From the NCBI GenBank assembly GCA_000697665.1, contig KL197713.1, positions 739,605-803,604 on the forward strand: DNA of 64,000 bases, read 5' to 3'. The notes beneath the pieces were generated by a model. The model made no database searches. It was not told the DNA's origin and saw only the letters and a program-made list of their open reading frames with translations. This DNA comes from Jaapia argillacea MUCL 33604. Lineage: Eukaryota; Basidiomycota; Agaricomycetes; Jaapiales; Jaapiaceae. The position numbers and the translations under genes are program-made. Positions 23,432-34,372 of this stretch are shown here, one piece after another (within the stretch, counting starts at the first letter, position 1; the number at the start of each line of letters is the position of its first letter).

Positions 23432-26196
23432 TCAACCCTCATTGGGTCCACTCGAGCCCGATGGCAGCTTTCGGGGGCTGGATGTAGTGCTTCCGACCCA
23501 GCGCCACACCCTCATTTCTTCTCCTCCTGACACCTCCTCCAAATTTGCCCTGACATTGGCATTGCTCTCTACCACGTGCTCAACGCGATCCCATAACTTT
23601 GTGCGAGTCGGGATAGAGTGCTCCTCTTGCAAAATTAGGTCCCGAAGCTGCACCGAGGATAAATAAGGATGGGTAGCAGTGACGGGATCCGTGTGGTAGG
23701 CCAATTCTTGGTTGCGAAGTGTGTCGAGGGCGATCTGGACAAGCTCAGCCACACGCCTGTCTTCGATCTGTCTTCGGCCCCGGCGAATTCTGGCAAGAAA
23801 CGCACTGAAAACGAGGGCGACAGCGCCTGCAGAAGCAAGGATGAGTGGGTAATGGAGTTATGACGCAAAGAAGTAGACGTGCCTAGAACCGTCATTCGCC
23901 ATTCTTGCCAAGCTTCTCTGGCTCTGACTGTGACTACACAATCCCAAGTCAAATCCGGTGTCTTGTGCGCCAAGTACCTTCTACCCCTGAAACAAGACGC
24001 GATCAGCGAGAAGCCACCTGTCAAACGATGTGTCCCTCACTCCTGGTCCATGCTGACAATAACGCCACCCCATTGGACTAGTTGACTAATGGCTTCATCA
24101 AACATCCCATCGAACGAATCCAACAGCTGCGGCTACAATTCGCAAGATTCGACATTCAGAGTTCGAGGGGAGGGTCGAAAACTACTCACAGCTGTCTTTC
24201 GCCTCATACCGTCTTTCAAGATCTCGATTTCCACACCCCAGGTTCTCGCTTCGCCACCACCATCATCCGTAAACTTGGATACGTCCCCTTTACAGTACCT
24301 CTTCCCTCTCTCCTGACCAAGCATAGATTCCACGGCTTTCCCTAGAGCTCCGATGTTCCGTTTACGTCGGGGATCCTCGACACACCGCGGAGGAAACGCC
24401 ACCGAACCCAAACCTGGAAAACCATCCGCTACACTGGAGATGACCTGCCAAGCTAGATCCGAAGCAGAAGAAGACGAGGGTGTATTTGGAAGCGGGACAA
24501 AACTGAATAGGAGATGCGGCCGAAGGAGGTATCCAGTTTCGCATGCGACATCATGAGTCGTGCAGGTAGCATGCTCAGGACAGGGGGTGCAAGAAGTCGG
24601 GTGGGGTACTGGAATCAAGGGCAATGGTGGACATTCTGTCTTCACAAGCTCCATTCCATCGACTTCCCTTCTTCCAGGGACCGTCGACTGTGTCGGAATG
24701 GAAGGAAGGTCAACATGGGTAAGGTTCTCCTTGTTGCAAACTTCGATAGCTGCCCAACGAGCTTTGAAAGCCTCCAAAACCTCGTTTGTATTGCGCCCAG
24801 GCTCACAGTATCCAATCTGCGCAGAATCGGACTTGTAAGTCATCACCCCACTGGAAACGACGAAAGTAAGGAGGGCAAGAAGGATTCGAACGACGAAAGA
24901 TGTCGAATGGCCTTCTTTTGCGCGTGGTCGCCGGATAACTGAACTGCTATTATCGTCGATTTGGGCAAGGGCAGTGGTTTCGTCCTCTTCTACCTCCGCT
25001 TCTAGATCGTCCAGGGCTTGGTCCTCTCCTTCGACCACATCGTCGGGAAAAACCTCCTCGATCTCTTCCTCCTGCACCATGCTTGGAACCGCAACGACTC
25101 CTCTCTGCATCCCTCGCGGCGAAAAACTCGTTCGAGGGTGTGCGTCGATTGTTCGGGACTCCAGCACCACACTGGGGGGTAGTTGAGGTTCAAATTTAGA
25201 CTGGGGGGGAGACTGAGGAGTTGTGCCTCTGGGCAATGGAATCGGCTTCTGGGGAGAAGGGGGTAGTTGAGGTGGTGCAGAGGTGGACTTTTGGGTATTC
25301 CGGGTCGTTCGCGCAACCGATGACCGTCGAGCCTTCACCTTCGCGGGAGAGGGCCGTAGAGGGGACGACGATTCCGCGCCAGATTGAAAAACGTTGTTGT
25401 CTTCCCAACCGCTATCTTCGGCATTCTACCCAAGGATTGTTTAGTTCCTATCGTGATCACGAGGAAATGACTTACACTTTGGGCGACTCTGCGCGCCTGC
25501 GACGCTGCATCTGCCGACTGACGGAAATAGGAGTAAGTTTCGGACATAAGAGAGCGAAGACACGAATCGTACACTTTTCTTGCTTCTGCCGACTTTGCGA
25601 ATTGGAATCTCGTCTTCTGGTTCGCTTTCTTCGATCAAGGCTGGCTGGACAGGCGCGACTCGTCGCGATGAGGGGCCTCCTAGGGATGGTTGTGCAGATG
25701 AACGACGGCGCTTGGGCTAAACGTCGATTAGCTGGTAGATCAGATATAGAGAGGTGTCGCTCACTGGTTCTGGCCTTTCGGGTGATAAATCTCTCTCTTC
25801 ATCCTGCGACGGCGCACGGGATAGGCGTCTGGAGGATCTTCTCGTAACCTAGAAGCACAAATAGGATAGAGGGTTATCCGAAGACGTTCAGCCAGTGGCA
25901 ACTCTGCTTACCTTGGATCCACCAATGGGTTCTCCGGTAATACCGTCCGTGATGCCTTCGTCACTGGCGATACTATTCGCCTTCTTTATCCTCTCCTTCT
26001 TAAATTTCGTGGATTTGGCTTTGATTTCCTCGTTGAATAGCTGGACTAGCTTGGGTTTGGTGTAGGCTGAGGGGTACTTGACGTTGTGAAAACCAAACAC
26101 TCCAAGCAATTGAGGGACGGTGAGAGAAGATGCTTCAAAATCAGGGTTCAGATATTCTCCAAGAGCGATGACCTGTGCGGCTGTCATGCGCGACAT
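23432..26196 (-). CDS. SRC1: Inner nuclear membrane protein Heh1/Src1 (Man1-like)
   Basis: This is an integral protein of the inner nuclear membrane that tethers chromatin and helps nuclear pore and ESCRT surveillance. The N-terminal HeH/LEM-like fold reads YLNPDFEASSLTVPQLLGVFG and YTKPKLVQLFNEEI. A basic and Ser/Pro-rich nucleoplasmic linker follows, with several KKR-type clusters suited to nuclear import. A first membrane span is near 24,840-24,900 (FVVRILLALLTFVVSSGVM). The lumenal part has paired cysteines (CTPCPEHATCTTHDVAC), typical of the Man1-Src1 C-terminal domain. A second span lies near 23,780-23,830 (AGAVALVFSAFLARI), and the C-terminal winged-helix part ends at 23432. The ATG at 26196 (MSRMTAAQ) is preferred because the frame upstream of it only offers a TTG. 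About six introns are implied. Confidence 0.88.
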
Positions 26197-26773
26197 GGCG
26201 GGCGACGGCGAGCGGGGGTCTTCTGGGCGCTTGGAAGTTGGAGTCAACAATCAAGGAGTTCATTTCCACACGCCTCTACACGTCACCGGACCGCTGCCAC
26301 CGCGGTGCGGACCCCGTCGCGTCACTCGTGACTTGTAAACCGGACAGCTTCCGAAATCCGATGAGCTTCAAGGATGATGATGATGAATTCTATGGAGCGC
26401 TGCGCACTAACTACGAGTACAGACGCGGGGCAAGTACTAAAGAGTTGCCTGTGTACATACAAGGGTATCTTGGATGGTTGCGTATAATGTTACGGGTGAT
26501 GTGGGGCAGTAATGAGCTTCAAGGATCCCAACGCGTTTGCTGGGTCCGGAAAATATTTTGAACAACCATCTACTTCGACTTACTTATGTCTTGCTGCACA
26601 CTGACAATATTGCATGTGTTTAGTAACTGAAGCATGATGCTCGTCGGTCCTGACGCCTGAGGTCTCAACGGAGTAAAGTCACCGCCACCCCTTCTTGGGC
26701 ACTTACCAGCGTTCTTTCTCAGGCCCGGCGTCAGAGACCTATGCATCCACCTGTCTTCTAGTTCCTTGCACGA
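26197..26773. other. Divergent intergenic region HEH1/NmrA-like, with a small open frame
   Basis: A 66-codon frame from an ATG at 26361 begins MSFKDDDDEFYGALR. It has no family match I recognise. A 15-base exact direct repeat (26361-26375 and 26512-26526) sits at its start and again inside it. The region may hold a small gene or only the two promoters. Confidence 0.4.
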
Positions 26774-28054
26774 ATGGCTGAACCCATAGTCTCACCTCGC
26801 ACGGTGCTCGTCGTTGGGGCCACTGGAAAGCAGGGTAGCGCTGTCATTTCCTTCTTATCTCAGTCTCAGTCGGACTTCAGGATACTTGCCCTTACAAGAA
26901 AGGCATCTTCCCCGGCTGCGCAATCTCTAATTCGCGACTCGGTCAGCCCAGTTGAAGGCGACCTCGATAAACCAGACACCATTCGCAAGATTTTCGTCGA
27001 CGCCTCTTCAACTGGTGGTATATGGGGCATATTCGTGATTCTTGCGTTCCCGGGACTTGGGGTCAACGCAGACGCCGAGGAGAGTCAAGGAATTGTAATA
27101 TTTTCTCTCTCTCGCTCCCAACCTCCATCTTCAATATCGTCTACAGCTGTTGGTTAACCTGGCTGTGGAGTTCCAAGTCAAGACCTTCATATTCTCCTCC
27201 GTCGAACGCGGTGGAGAAGCCTTCGACGACCACCTCACCCTGGATCGAGCTGCAAAGGTGAAGATAGAGAACCATCTCCGGTCTTCTGATAATCTCTCTT
27301 GGACGTGAGCCCATGTTTTGAAACCATTTCCATGGTTCCCATCTTTACATTTTCCTTGCCGTAGAATATTGCGTCCAGCATTCTTCATGGAAAACTTTGA
27401 TGGAGCCATTGGGAAAGTGACTACCACTGTTTTGCAGCAAGGTCTGAAGGCCGACACCAAACTTCAGCTAATAGTTGGTTATCTTCCATTCTTGCCAATT
27501 TGCGTTCACACTCAGGGTTCACTTCTCCCTTTAAGGCGGTTGAAGATATTGCCCACGTTGCATGTGCCATTTTCGAGGTACATTTAAGGTTTTGCGGTGT
27601 TTCTCTCTCATTGTTTGTTGACTGCGCCCACCAGAACCCAGAGCCCTATGACCACAAGATCATCGTAGTTGTAGGCGATATTCTCACCACTGCCGAACAA
27701 GACCAATCGTATCTCCGCGCAACTGGGAGACATCTTCCTTCTGTTCCTTCATTCTTGGGAAAGGCACTCCTAGCAACGAACTCCCACACCAAAGCTCTGT
27801 ATGTCCTCTCTTGCGAGAAATTTCTGGTTAGTCTGTCTTATCAGGCCCCTCGCAGTATTTCCGACATGGAAAGAATTCACGGTGATCGATCAATAATGGA
27901 AGAAGGATATCAAGAACTGCTCACTACGGTTAGGTCAATATATCCCCACATGCAAACATTCGAGGAATGGGCGAGAAATCGAGGCCGAAAGGATGACAGA
28001 GGCCAGCGCTGGAATAACGTTTCGATCATTGATCTGATTTTGGGCAGACGATGA
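26774..28054 (+). CDS. NmrA-like NAD(P)-binding family protein
   Basis: NmrA-like proteins are atypical short-chain dehydrogenases that bind NAD(P) and often act as redox sensors or reductases. The N-terminal Rossmann motif VLVVGATGKQGSAVI (near residue 12) is clear, followed by LALTRKASS. The exon after the intron at about 27,096-27,144 reads LLVNLAVEFQVKTFIFSSVERGG and then KVKIENHLRSS. A short intron leads to ILRPAFFMENFDG, a hallmark of the family. The 3' exons include AVEDIAHVACAIFE and the end NVSIIDLILGRR at 28054. A Tyr-x3-Lys catalytic pair is not evident, as is usual in NmrA-like members. The substrate cannot be told. The protein is roughly 330 residues with about five introns. Confidence 0.85.
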
Positions 28055-28281
28055 CAACTACGACGGCTCACACCAGAGTTTGACGTCTTCGGGATTCGAT
28101 ACTCTCCATGTCAGTTCCGTGAGCGCCTCGACTACATGTCCAACCTACACATCTGACTGCTTTGTCATAGCATAACTTCGAAGACACGTAAACCACCATT
28201 CCAACCTTGTGCTGTATAAGGTTCCGATACCACACAAACAATCGGTCTATAACACCTCCCGGTTGCCATCTCTACTCCTCT

Positions 28282-29153
28282 CTATACGCGGACCGCATAC
28301 AGAAATCCGTCATACCCCTTCTCCCCCACAGTCCCGATCGTCGTGCAATCCACCTCCTTGTCTCCTTTGATCCGTTTCAGCAGATCACGTACCCCATCAC
28401 AATTAACATCATTTTGAATTCTCATGTCGCTAACTCTGGCATTTCGGACGACATTATCCACGATCTATGCAAGCCCCATCCGATGTCAGCATTTTTTTCT
28501 GACTCGAACACATCAAGTGACAAACACGTACGATCACACCACCTTTCTTGACCAAACGTTTCGCCTCAGCAAAATAATTTCCATTATTCGGCTTATCAGC
28601 GTCGATGAAGATGAAATCGAAAGGCGGTTCTGGTTTCAGATTCGCTAGCGTATCCAACGCAGCTCCGAGGATTACAGAGACTTTGGATGATAAACCGGCA
28701 CGTTCGATATTCTTCCGAGCTACCTTGATAAGGACGTACTCGTGTTAGACCCGGAGTCAACGAGGAGCCACGATATATTACGTACGTTTGCATTGACCTC
28801 ATTCACTTCGCAAGAGATGAGTTGACCATCATCTGGTAACGCTCTGGCCAACCAGATCGTGGAATATCTGTGTGATGCCCCAACATATCGGTCATTTCAT
28901 GATTGCGAAGGCAGTGCTTTGAGTTGACGAACCCCCCCAAAGTCCCAAGCTCCAGTATCTTCTTGGCGCCAATCGATCGCGCAAGTAGTTGCAAAAACTT
29001 GCCCTGAGCTGCTGTAACATTGATTTCGGGCAGTCCTGCCTCCGTGCTCGCTTTCAGCGCATTCTCGAGGTCATCGTCATGATCTATCAAAAATGAATTT
29101 TGATAGTTATCTTCGCGAGTCCAATCAGCGAGGGTGGTTGGGGATCTGTTCAT
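28282..29153 (-). CDS. Catechol-type O-methyltransferase (Methyltransf_3), copy 1
   Basis: This is a small SAM-dependent O-methyltransferase of the catechol/caffeoyl-CoA type. It starts at the ATG at 29153 (TTLADWTREDNYQNSFLI). The SAM-binding motif GAKKILELGTLGG is followed by an intron whose removal gives YSTIWLARALPDDGQLISCEV. Later come FDFIFIDADKPNNGNYF (metal-binding aspartate region), VKKGGVIV and, after another intron, VDNVVRNARVSD. The final exon ends VGEKGYDGFLYAVRV at 28282. About four introns give some 225 residues, the usual length for the family. A close paralogue with the same intron before VDNV lies at 39,134-40,017. The natural acceptor is unknown. Confidence 0.88.
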
Positions 29154-29485
29154 GGGTCACGATAGGTGTTTGTCGACCTGGTAGTTGTATGGTAGGGAGA
29201 AAGTTGAGGTGTTGATCCTTTCACATTTACGATGACTTCAGATATAGAGATCAAGAGCTCAGTGTATTTTAATCAGATAAGATGCTGCGGGCCGGTCACG
29301 CCAGCCGTCCATAACCTCTGCAACCCAAGTACCGCACGACATAATACCGAGCATAACCGGCGATGAAATGATGCTTGAGATGGCGAACCAAAATGAATTA
29401 CTAGGTGTTTTACGCCATGCGGTCTATTTCATGGAGAACCACCTAATTCCCAAGAGGACTAATGACAATCTCGTCTCCAACGATT

Positions 29486-31288
29486 TCATTGGAGGGAAGC
29501 AGGGAATGATGGCCGCAGAGGTCCTGATGGCCCAAACCAAGTTCCCTTGACCTGTGATTCATGTCAGCGCGGTTGACTCACTGAGAGAGGTCATGCGATA
29601 AGTGACTAGACTCACCATGTACTTGAAGTACACATAAGGGAACAGGTCCTGTCATGTTTCAGTCAGCATCGCCACCACTAGACCAAAAGTCCACAGCACG
29701 ACATACCTTTTTGAGATAGTAGAAGAGACTAAGGAATCTCATCAGACGATACAACCCACACAATCAAACTTGGGACTCACGTTCTCGGGACAGCTTGGTC
29801 GCCAAGGTACTCGGCGAAAGTCTCCTGAGGAACGAGACCGTACTTGAACTCAGCCAGCATCAATTCATTTTTACCGGTCAACAACTGTATGCCATGATAA
29901 GAAAGTGATAGGAAGGAGGAGATAAAGCACTCACCGGGCAACTGGTGTATCCGTTGTACCGCGCACCACTCAACTTTCCGGTGTCCACAACTGAGAACAG
30001 GTTCTCAGTCAAAACGGGAGTCTGCGATGTAATCGCAGCAGCCGTCTTGCTCGTCGGCAAGTTTGAACAATCCCCGAGAGACCAAATATTTGAGAACTTC
30101 ACGTGCTGCATGGTCTCTTTGTCAACCTCCACCCATCCTGCCGCATCACATATCGGCTGTCCCTTCATAACATCCAAGGGTCCCTGAGGAGGTACCACAT
30201 GGAGCAAGGAATAGTCGGCAGAGACAGTGGAGCCGTCAGCCTTCGTAAAGGTTGCGGTGTGATTGTCGATATCAATCGAGGTTAGGTTATGCTGGAATTG
30301 AGCGTCGATTCCCCGCTGAATCCTGAGTTCGTTCAGGGCGTCAGCGTATTTCTTGACGCTGAACATGGATGGCATTCCAGTCCAGAACTCGGGTTTGACG
30401 GTGTCACCACGGCCAGTTTTTTGCCACCGATCCCAAGCCTGCCACATGATCTTTTGAGGAGCTAATCGTTTATCAGTCAACATGAAAATTCATCGATTTC
30501 GGTGATGGTACATGCCTCCGGCGCATTTGATGATACCTGCAGGCTGGGTGAAGATGGCCTTCCCAGACCTCAGAGCATCAATATCGTTCCAAACCTTATC
30601 GCAAGTGTCATAGGAATAGATGGTCGAAACGCCAGACCTGGGATCTGCGAGCCCTTTGGCTAAACCAGGGATTCCGTCGAAGTTAATCTGCAATCCTGTA
30701 GCGACGACGAGCGTATCGTAAGCGACCGTTCGGCCAGAGGCAGTGGTCACCGAATTCGACTCGGGAGCGAAGGATTTGACGCTGTCAACAACATGGGTGA
30801 TGTGGGGTGGAATGAGGGAATCCACTGGTCGCCGTAGGTCTTGCTTTTTCTTCAAACCAGAGCCCACGAGAGTCCTAGTAATACGGTACTGATTAGATCT
30901 CGGGTGAGCTCAGGAAGGCACGAGAACACGAACCAGCCAGGCTAGATTGGGATGATAAGAGGTAAGTGTAGTTCACATAGGTTGTGAAGAATACCTACCT
31001 GATAATGATGCCACTCGGCAGGGTCCACAATAGCAACATCACCGGGGTTCAGAGCCTTTCCAGCCGCCTTGAAACGGTTATAGATTTGGTTGGCAACGTT
31101 CAACCCGGCCGAACCTAGAAATTTGGCTTGACTATGGTCGCACGGCCCCATAGATTGGCAGTCCGCGCACCTCCACCAAGGACAAGAACTTTGTATTTGC
31201 CCGCACCCGAGGCTGTAGACGTCCATCGGTTTCCTATGGCCGCTCGGGATGATGCCGCCAACGCGAAGGTCCTCTGAGCGATGAACAT
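29486..31288 (-). CDS. Mitochondrial sulfide:quinone oxidoreductase
   Basis: This flavoprotein oxidises sulfide in mitochondria and passes electrons to ubiquinone (HMT2 in fission yeast, SQOR in animals). The start ATG at 31288 opens an Arg/Ser/Ala-rich leader typical of a mitochondrial signal. The FAD-binding motif VLVLGGG-SAGLNVANQI is split by an intron. Next come VDPAEWHHYQ, a VSFAPES-type region and YDTLVVATGLQINFDGIPG. The sequence TQPAGIIKCAGG carries a cysteine in the position of a redox-active one. FSNIWSLGDCSNLPTSKTAAA is the second conserved cysteine block. The C-terminus GTWFGPSGPLRPSFP ends at a TGA at 29486-29488. Six or so introns are present. The length is close to 470 residues, standard for the family. 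Confidence 0.92.
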
Positions 31289-31353
31289 GTCAAGTGAGAA
31301 ATGAAAAGAAGGAATACGAGAGAGGACTGCTGGGTGGTCGTGCTAGATGCTGA

Positions 31354-31361
31354 CTATATAT
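31354..31361 (-). promoter_or_regulatory. Possible TATA box of the sulfide:quinone oxidoreductase gene
   Basis: A run reading TATATAG on the minus strand lies about 65-70 bases upstream of the SQR start codon. The evidence is sequence and spacing only. Confidence 0.3.
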
Positions 31362-31592
31362 CCCAGCGATATTCCGAATGTCCAAGTCTACGAAAAGCCT
31401 TGGCCTTGGGATATCCGAAAACCCTCACCCGAGCACGTCATTTTCGTATCAAGTCTCACATAAGCTTAGTGTTGGTGTCGCAATTTGGTCGTGGTAATCC
31501 CGTAAGCCAACTGTTCAAGTCAAGTGAGCCAGAAGAAAAGTGTCTTGTTGTCGCCATCTTTACAATAAGTGGACTTGTCACTACCACACACC

Positions 31593-31847
31593 CTACTGAG
31601 GTGGTCTCCATCCATTCTGGTTCGGAATGAAGACTCTATTAGCGGCACGACCATTCGGAATAGGTTGGTCTGGCTGAGAAGTTCCTGGGATTTCTTCGAT
31701 TCTCATATCATACGTTTCGGAATAGTTGATCACCGTTTTCTTCCACCCACTTCCACCAGAGCTGAAGTAGGTCATTCGAAAACTGCCAAATCGGCCCCAT
31801 GATTGGCTGATTGTGGAAACGGAAATTGAATCCCACGCCCCTCGCAT
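31593..31847 (-). CDS. Small hypothetical open frame (84 residues)
   Basis: This frame starts with an ATG at 31847 (MRGAWDSISVSTISQSWG) and ends GWRPPQ at 31593. Codon choice looks ordinary for the window, but there is no family I recognise, no signal peptide and no visible introns. It lies in the roughly 790-base gap between SQR and the Mso1-like gene, otherwise empty to my eye. It may be a real small gene or chance. Confidence 0.25.
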   Translation of the reverse strand: MRGAWDSISVSTISQSWGRFGSFRMTYFSSGGSGWKKTVINYSETYDMRIEEIPGTSQPDQPIPNGRAANRVFIPNQNGWRPPQ

Positions 31848-32079
31848 AGTTCCCTTGGAGATGCACGCAGACCGTCGTGGTCCAAGCTCAGAACTTGAAG
31901 CTTGCGACTCAGTGCCTCATGTTGTCGTAACTTCCGACTCTCCTTGAACCCTACGATCGTTTCTCCTTTTGCCAGCTGGCCTGTGCATTGAATCGGACTG
32001 AGCCCCTCTCCCCTTTATTTGCACCTACAACTATCTATTCTATTCGGCCCTGCGTTATATATCCTCGACGGTTCACGAA

Positions 32080-33289
32080 ATGAACCCGATTCGCTCTGAT
32101 ACCCTCCGCGGACTACCCTCTACCCCTCGCTCTCGCTCAGTTGGGAGATACAGAGAAGAGCCCTCTGTTGAACAGCCAAGAGTTCCTCTGCCCTCCCATC
32201 CGAAGTCCCTTCACTTGCAACGTTCAGTTAGCCCTCCCTCTTCAGGTGCCACACCTCGCTACCCTTCACCTCCTTCTTCCTCGCCTTTACAAACTCCCCG
32301 TCGCCCATCCTTACCTTCAAACCCCCGTTCCAAGAGCGTAACTCGCGAGACGAAAAGAACCTATCCAGAGCCACTCCCCGAGCCCACGTCGAATGGATCT
32401 CATGCGTATTCTCAGTCAATTGCATCGACGATCTCGACGTCGTCTCCCCATTCATCCTCGGGTTCCCGTTTTCTCGATAGGATGAAATCTCGTTCTGGAT
32501 CTTCATCGTCCAGAACGAGCTTTGAGACTGAAGAAGAAAAGATGCCGAGACTTCCTCCCCGTGGTCGAATTTTGAACGAACAGAGACGAGGTGATGATGA
32601 TTTATCCAATCCTCCACAATTTGGTGGGTCAACCTGGCCTGCGGATGTTGGCATTCACGCTAACATTCCAACAGAACGGTCTTCTGAAGGAGTAATTCCG
32701 TCCAACAGCTTTGGTTCGTCACTGTGGGATCGAGTTGCTTTGGCGACAGGCTCTCTTACTGTGAACATCAGCAAGACTTTGGCTGCCCATGTCTCGACCG
32801 ATTCTGGAGAAGGTATGTCCCGTATTATTTATCGTTCGTGTAGCCCATCCTCATCCTCATTTAACAGAAACGCCTCCAGGCCAGGAGTCAAGATTGATTC
32901 AGGCCATGAAAGCCTACCATCTGGGTAAAGCTCGGGGTCCGTCCGGCCTCCCGGAATGGCTATTCAACTCTTATGAACGCGGATACACGTCTCGCCGTCT
33001 TTTCTCAACAACAGCGAATGAAGAAAGCTATAACAGGTCGTATACGCCAACATTGGAATTGGGGTCCGGGAGAGTACCTCGGCAAGAGGGGTTTGCATCT
33101 ACTAACCTTAACTTGGGCTCAACTCCAGAACGGCGGGAACGGAGTCAGCCTTCGGTGGCAGGCGACAGGAGAGATGGACAGAACAAGCCTTCCAGAGCAG
33201 TAGACCGGTTGAAATCTCTCAGGGACGCAAAGCGCAGTGGGACCAGGGCTCTCAATTCTAGGGGGATTAACGACATGGTTGCTATTTAG
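32080..33289 (+). CDS. Mso1-like Sec1-binding protein
   Basis: Mso1 binds Sec1/Munc18 and supports SNARE assembly at sites of exocytosis. The N-terminal 180 residues are low complexity, rich in Ser, Pro and Arg, with short acidic patches. The recognisable part starts near residue 205 with SSLWDRVALATGSLTVNISK. It continues across the single intron (about 32,813-32,867) to SRLIQAMKAYHLGKARGPSGLPEWLF. This matches the Sec1-binding pattern of an aromatic-rich N-terminal helix followed by a 'lxxAl..Yh....g.pgWl' stretch. The C-terminus is basic (DRLKSLRDAKRSG) and ends at 33289. An alternative is that an extra 3' intron extends the protein into the following kilobase, which I could not confirm. 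Length is about 384 residues. Confidence 0.6.
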
Positions 33290-34372
33290 TCAAGTACGGA
33301 GCGGCGATCATGGTTTTCGGACGGGGATTCCAGAAAGACAATCTCACTGTCCGCCGTCCCGGGTCATCGACTACTCCCTCGACCAAGGAGAGTCTCATAC
33401 CCTTCACAACCTTGTATTTCCATGATTCCTTTTCCCCCGTGGGCACCGTAAACAGATGGTTACAGATCCACCTCACCACACGCCTGTTGAATTCAACTTT
33501 CCCCTCGGCCTTTCATTAAACTTCCCCTGTTCGGACTCCTGCGCTGACCAGTTGAGGAGGATTATTCACAAGGTCCAATCGGCTGCAGCTATGTTGTTGG
33601 GAGCTGCGCGGTTGTTCGCACCTTCATCGTTGCGTTTGCCAATCCAAGAACAAAAAGCAAGACATAACAGGGGTCAGAGAAGCATCTCGTTGTCAGTGAC
33701 GACAGCATCCGGAAGGCAGCTTCATAACCGAAGGGCATACTCTGCACCAGAAGCCCTGTTGCCATCATCCACCTGCCTCCCCGGAGGGAGGCGGGTACTT
33801 AGTGGGTACTTACACTACTGGCATCCCAGGACCCAGAGATCCTCAGTGGACAAGTAGAAGGAATGCGTCGACCAATCGTATTATGCATATGTCCCAACAG
33901 CAGCCAATTGCCATCGAGTGTCCTGGTAACGGCTATCATCTGGAAGATCGACGGTTGCCGTTGCCTTCCCGTCGTCAAGGAAGTTTGACAGAGAACACTT
34001 GGAAAGAAGCAAATTAGCCAAATCAGAATGTTTTTGGACTCCGCGGGAGGCATATATACCAAGTGCTGCTCTGCTCAAGGAACTCACCTTCGTTCTCCCC
34101 TCCACTCCTTTTTTCTGTTTTCGTTCTTTTTATTCGTCGAGTTGACTCTCGACTTTTCGTTCTTTCGGGGTGAGTATACTACCTCTTCACCTCCAGACCT
34201 TCAGTTGACGTTGGCATGACCTTCCTTAGATCACTCTCTTTGATAGAGACGCCTTTTGCACCCCCTCTGGGAGGATATTTTCTTGCGCCTTTGTCCGAGA
34301 GTTTGATACCTCGACGGTTACACATTTTTGCCTATTTTTCATTGCTTGTTTTACCTGTCCTCGAAATCTACA
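33290..34372. other. Unexplained intergenic kilobase
   Basis: Several frames of 60-130 codons overlap here on both strands (for example 33,456-33,857 plus and 33,881-34,105 minus). None shows a family motif. A TATA-like CATATATACC at 34051-34060 is followed by pyrimidine-rich sequence and a possible 5'-UTR intron (donor GTGAGTAT near 34,170). I take these as the upstream region of the cupredoxin gene. Confidence 0.4.
33775..33792. repeat. Perfect 7-bp stem, 4-base loop inverted repeat
   Basis: The sequence GCCTCCC-CGGA-GGGAGGC can fold into a short GC-rich hairpin. It is directly followed by two copies of GGGTACTT (33,793-33,813). The function is unknown. Confidence 0.35.
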
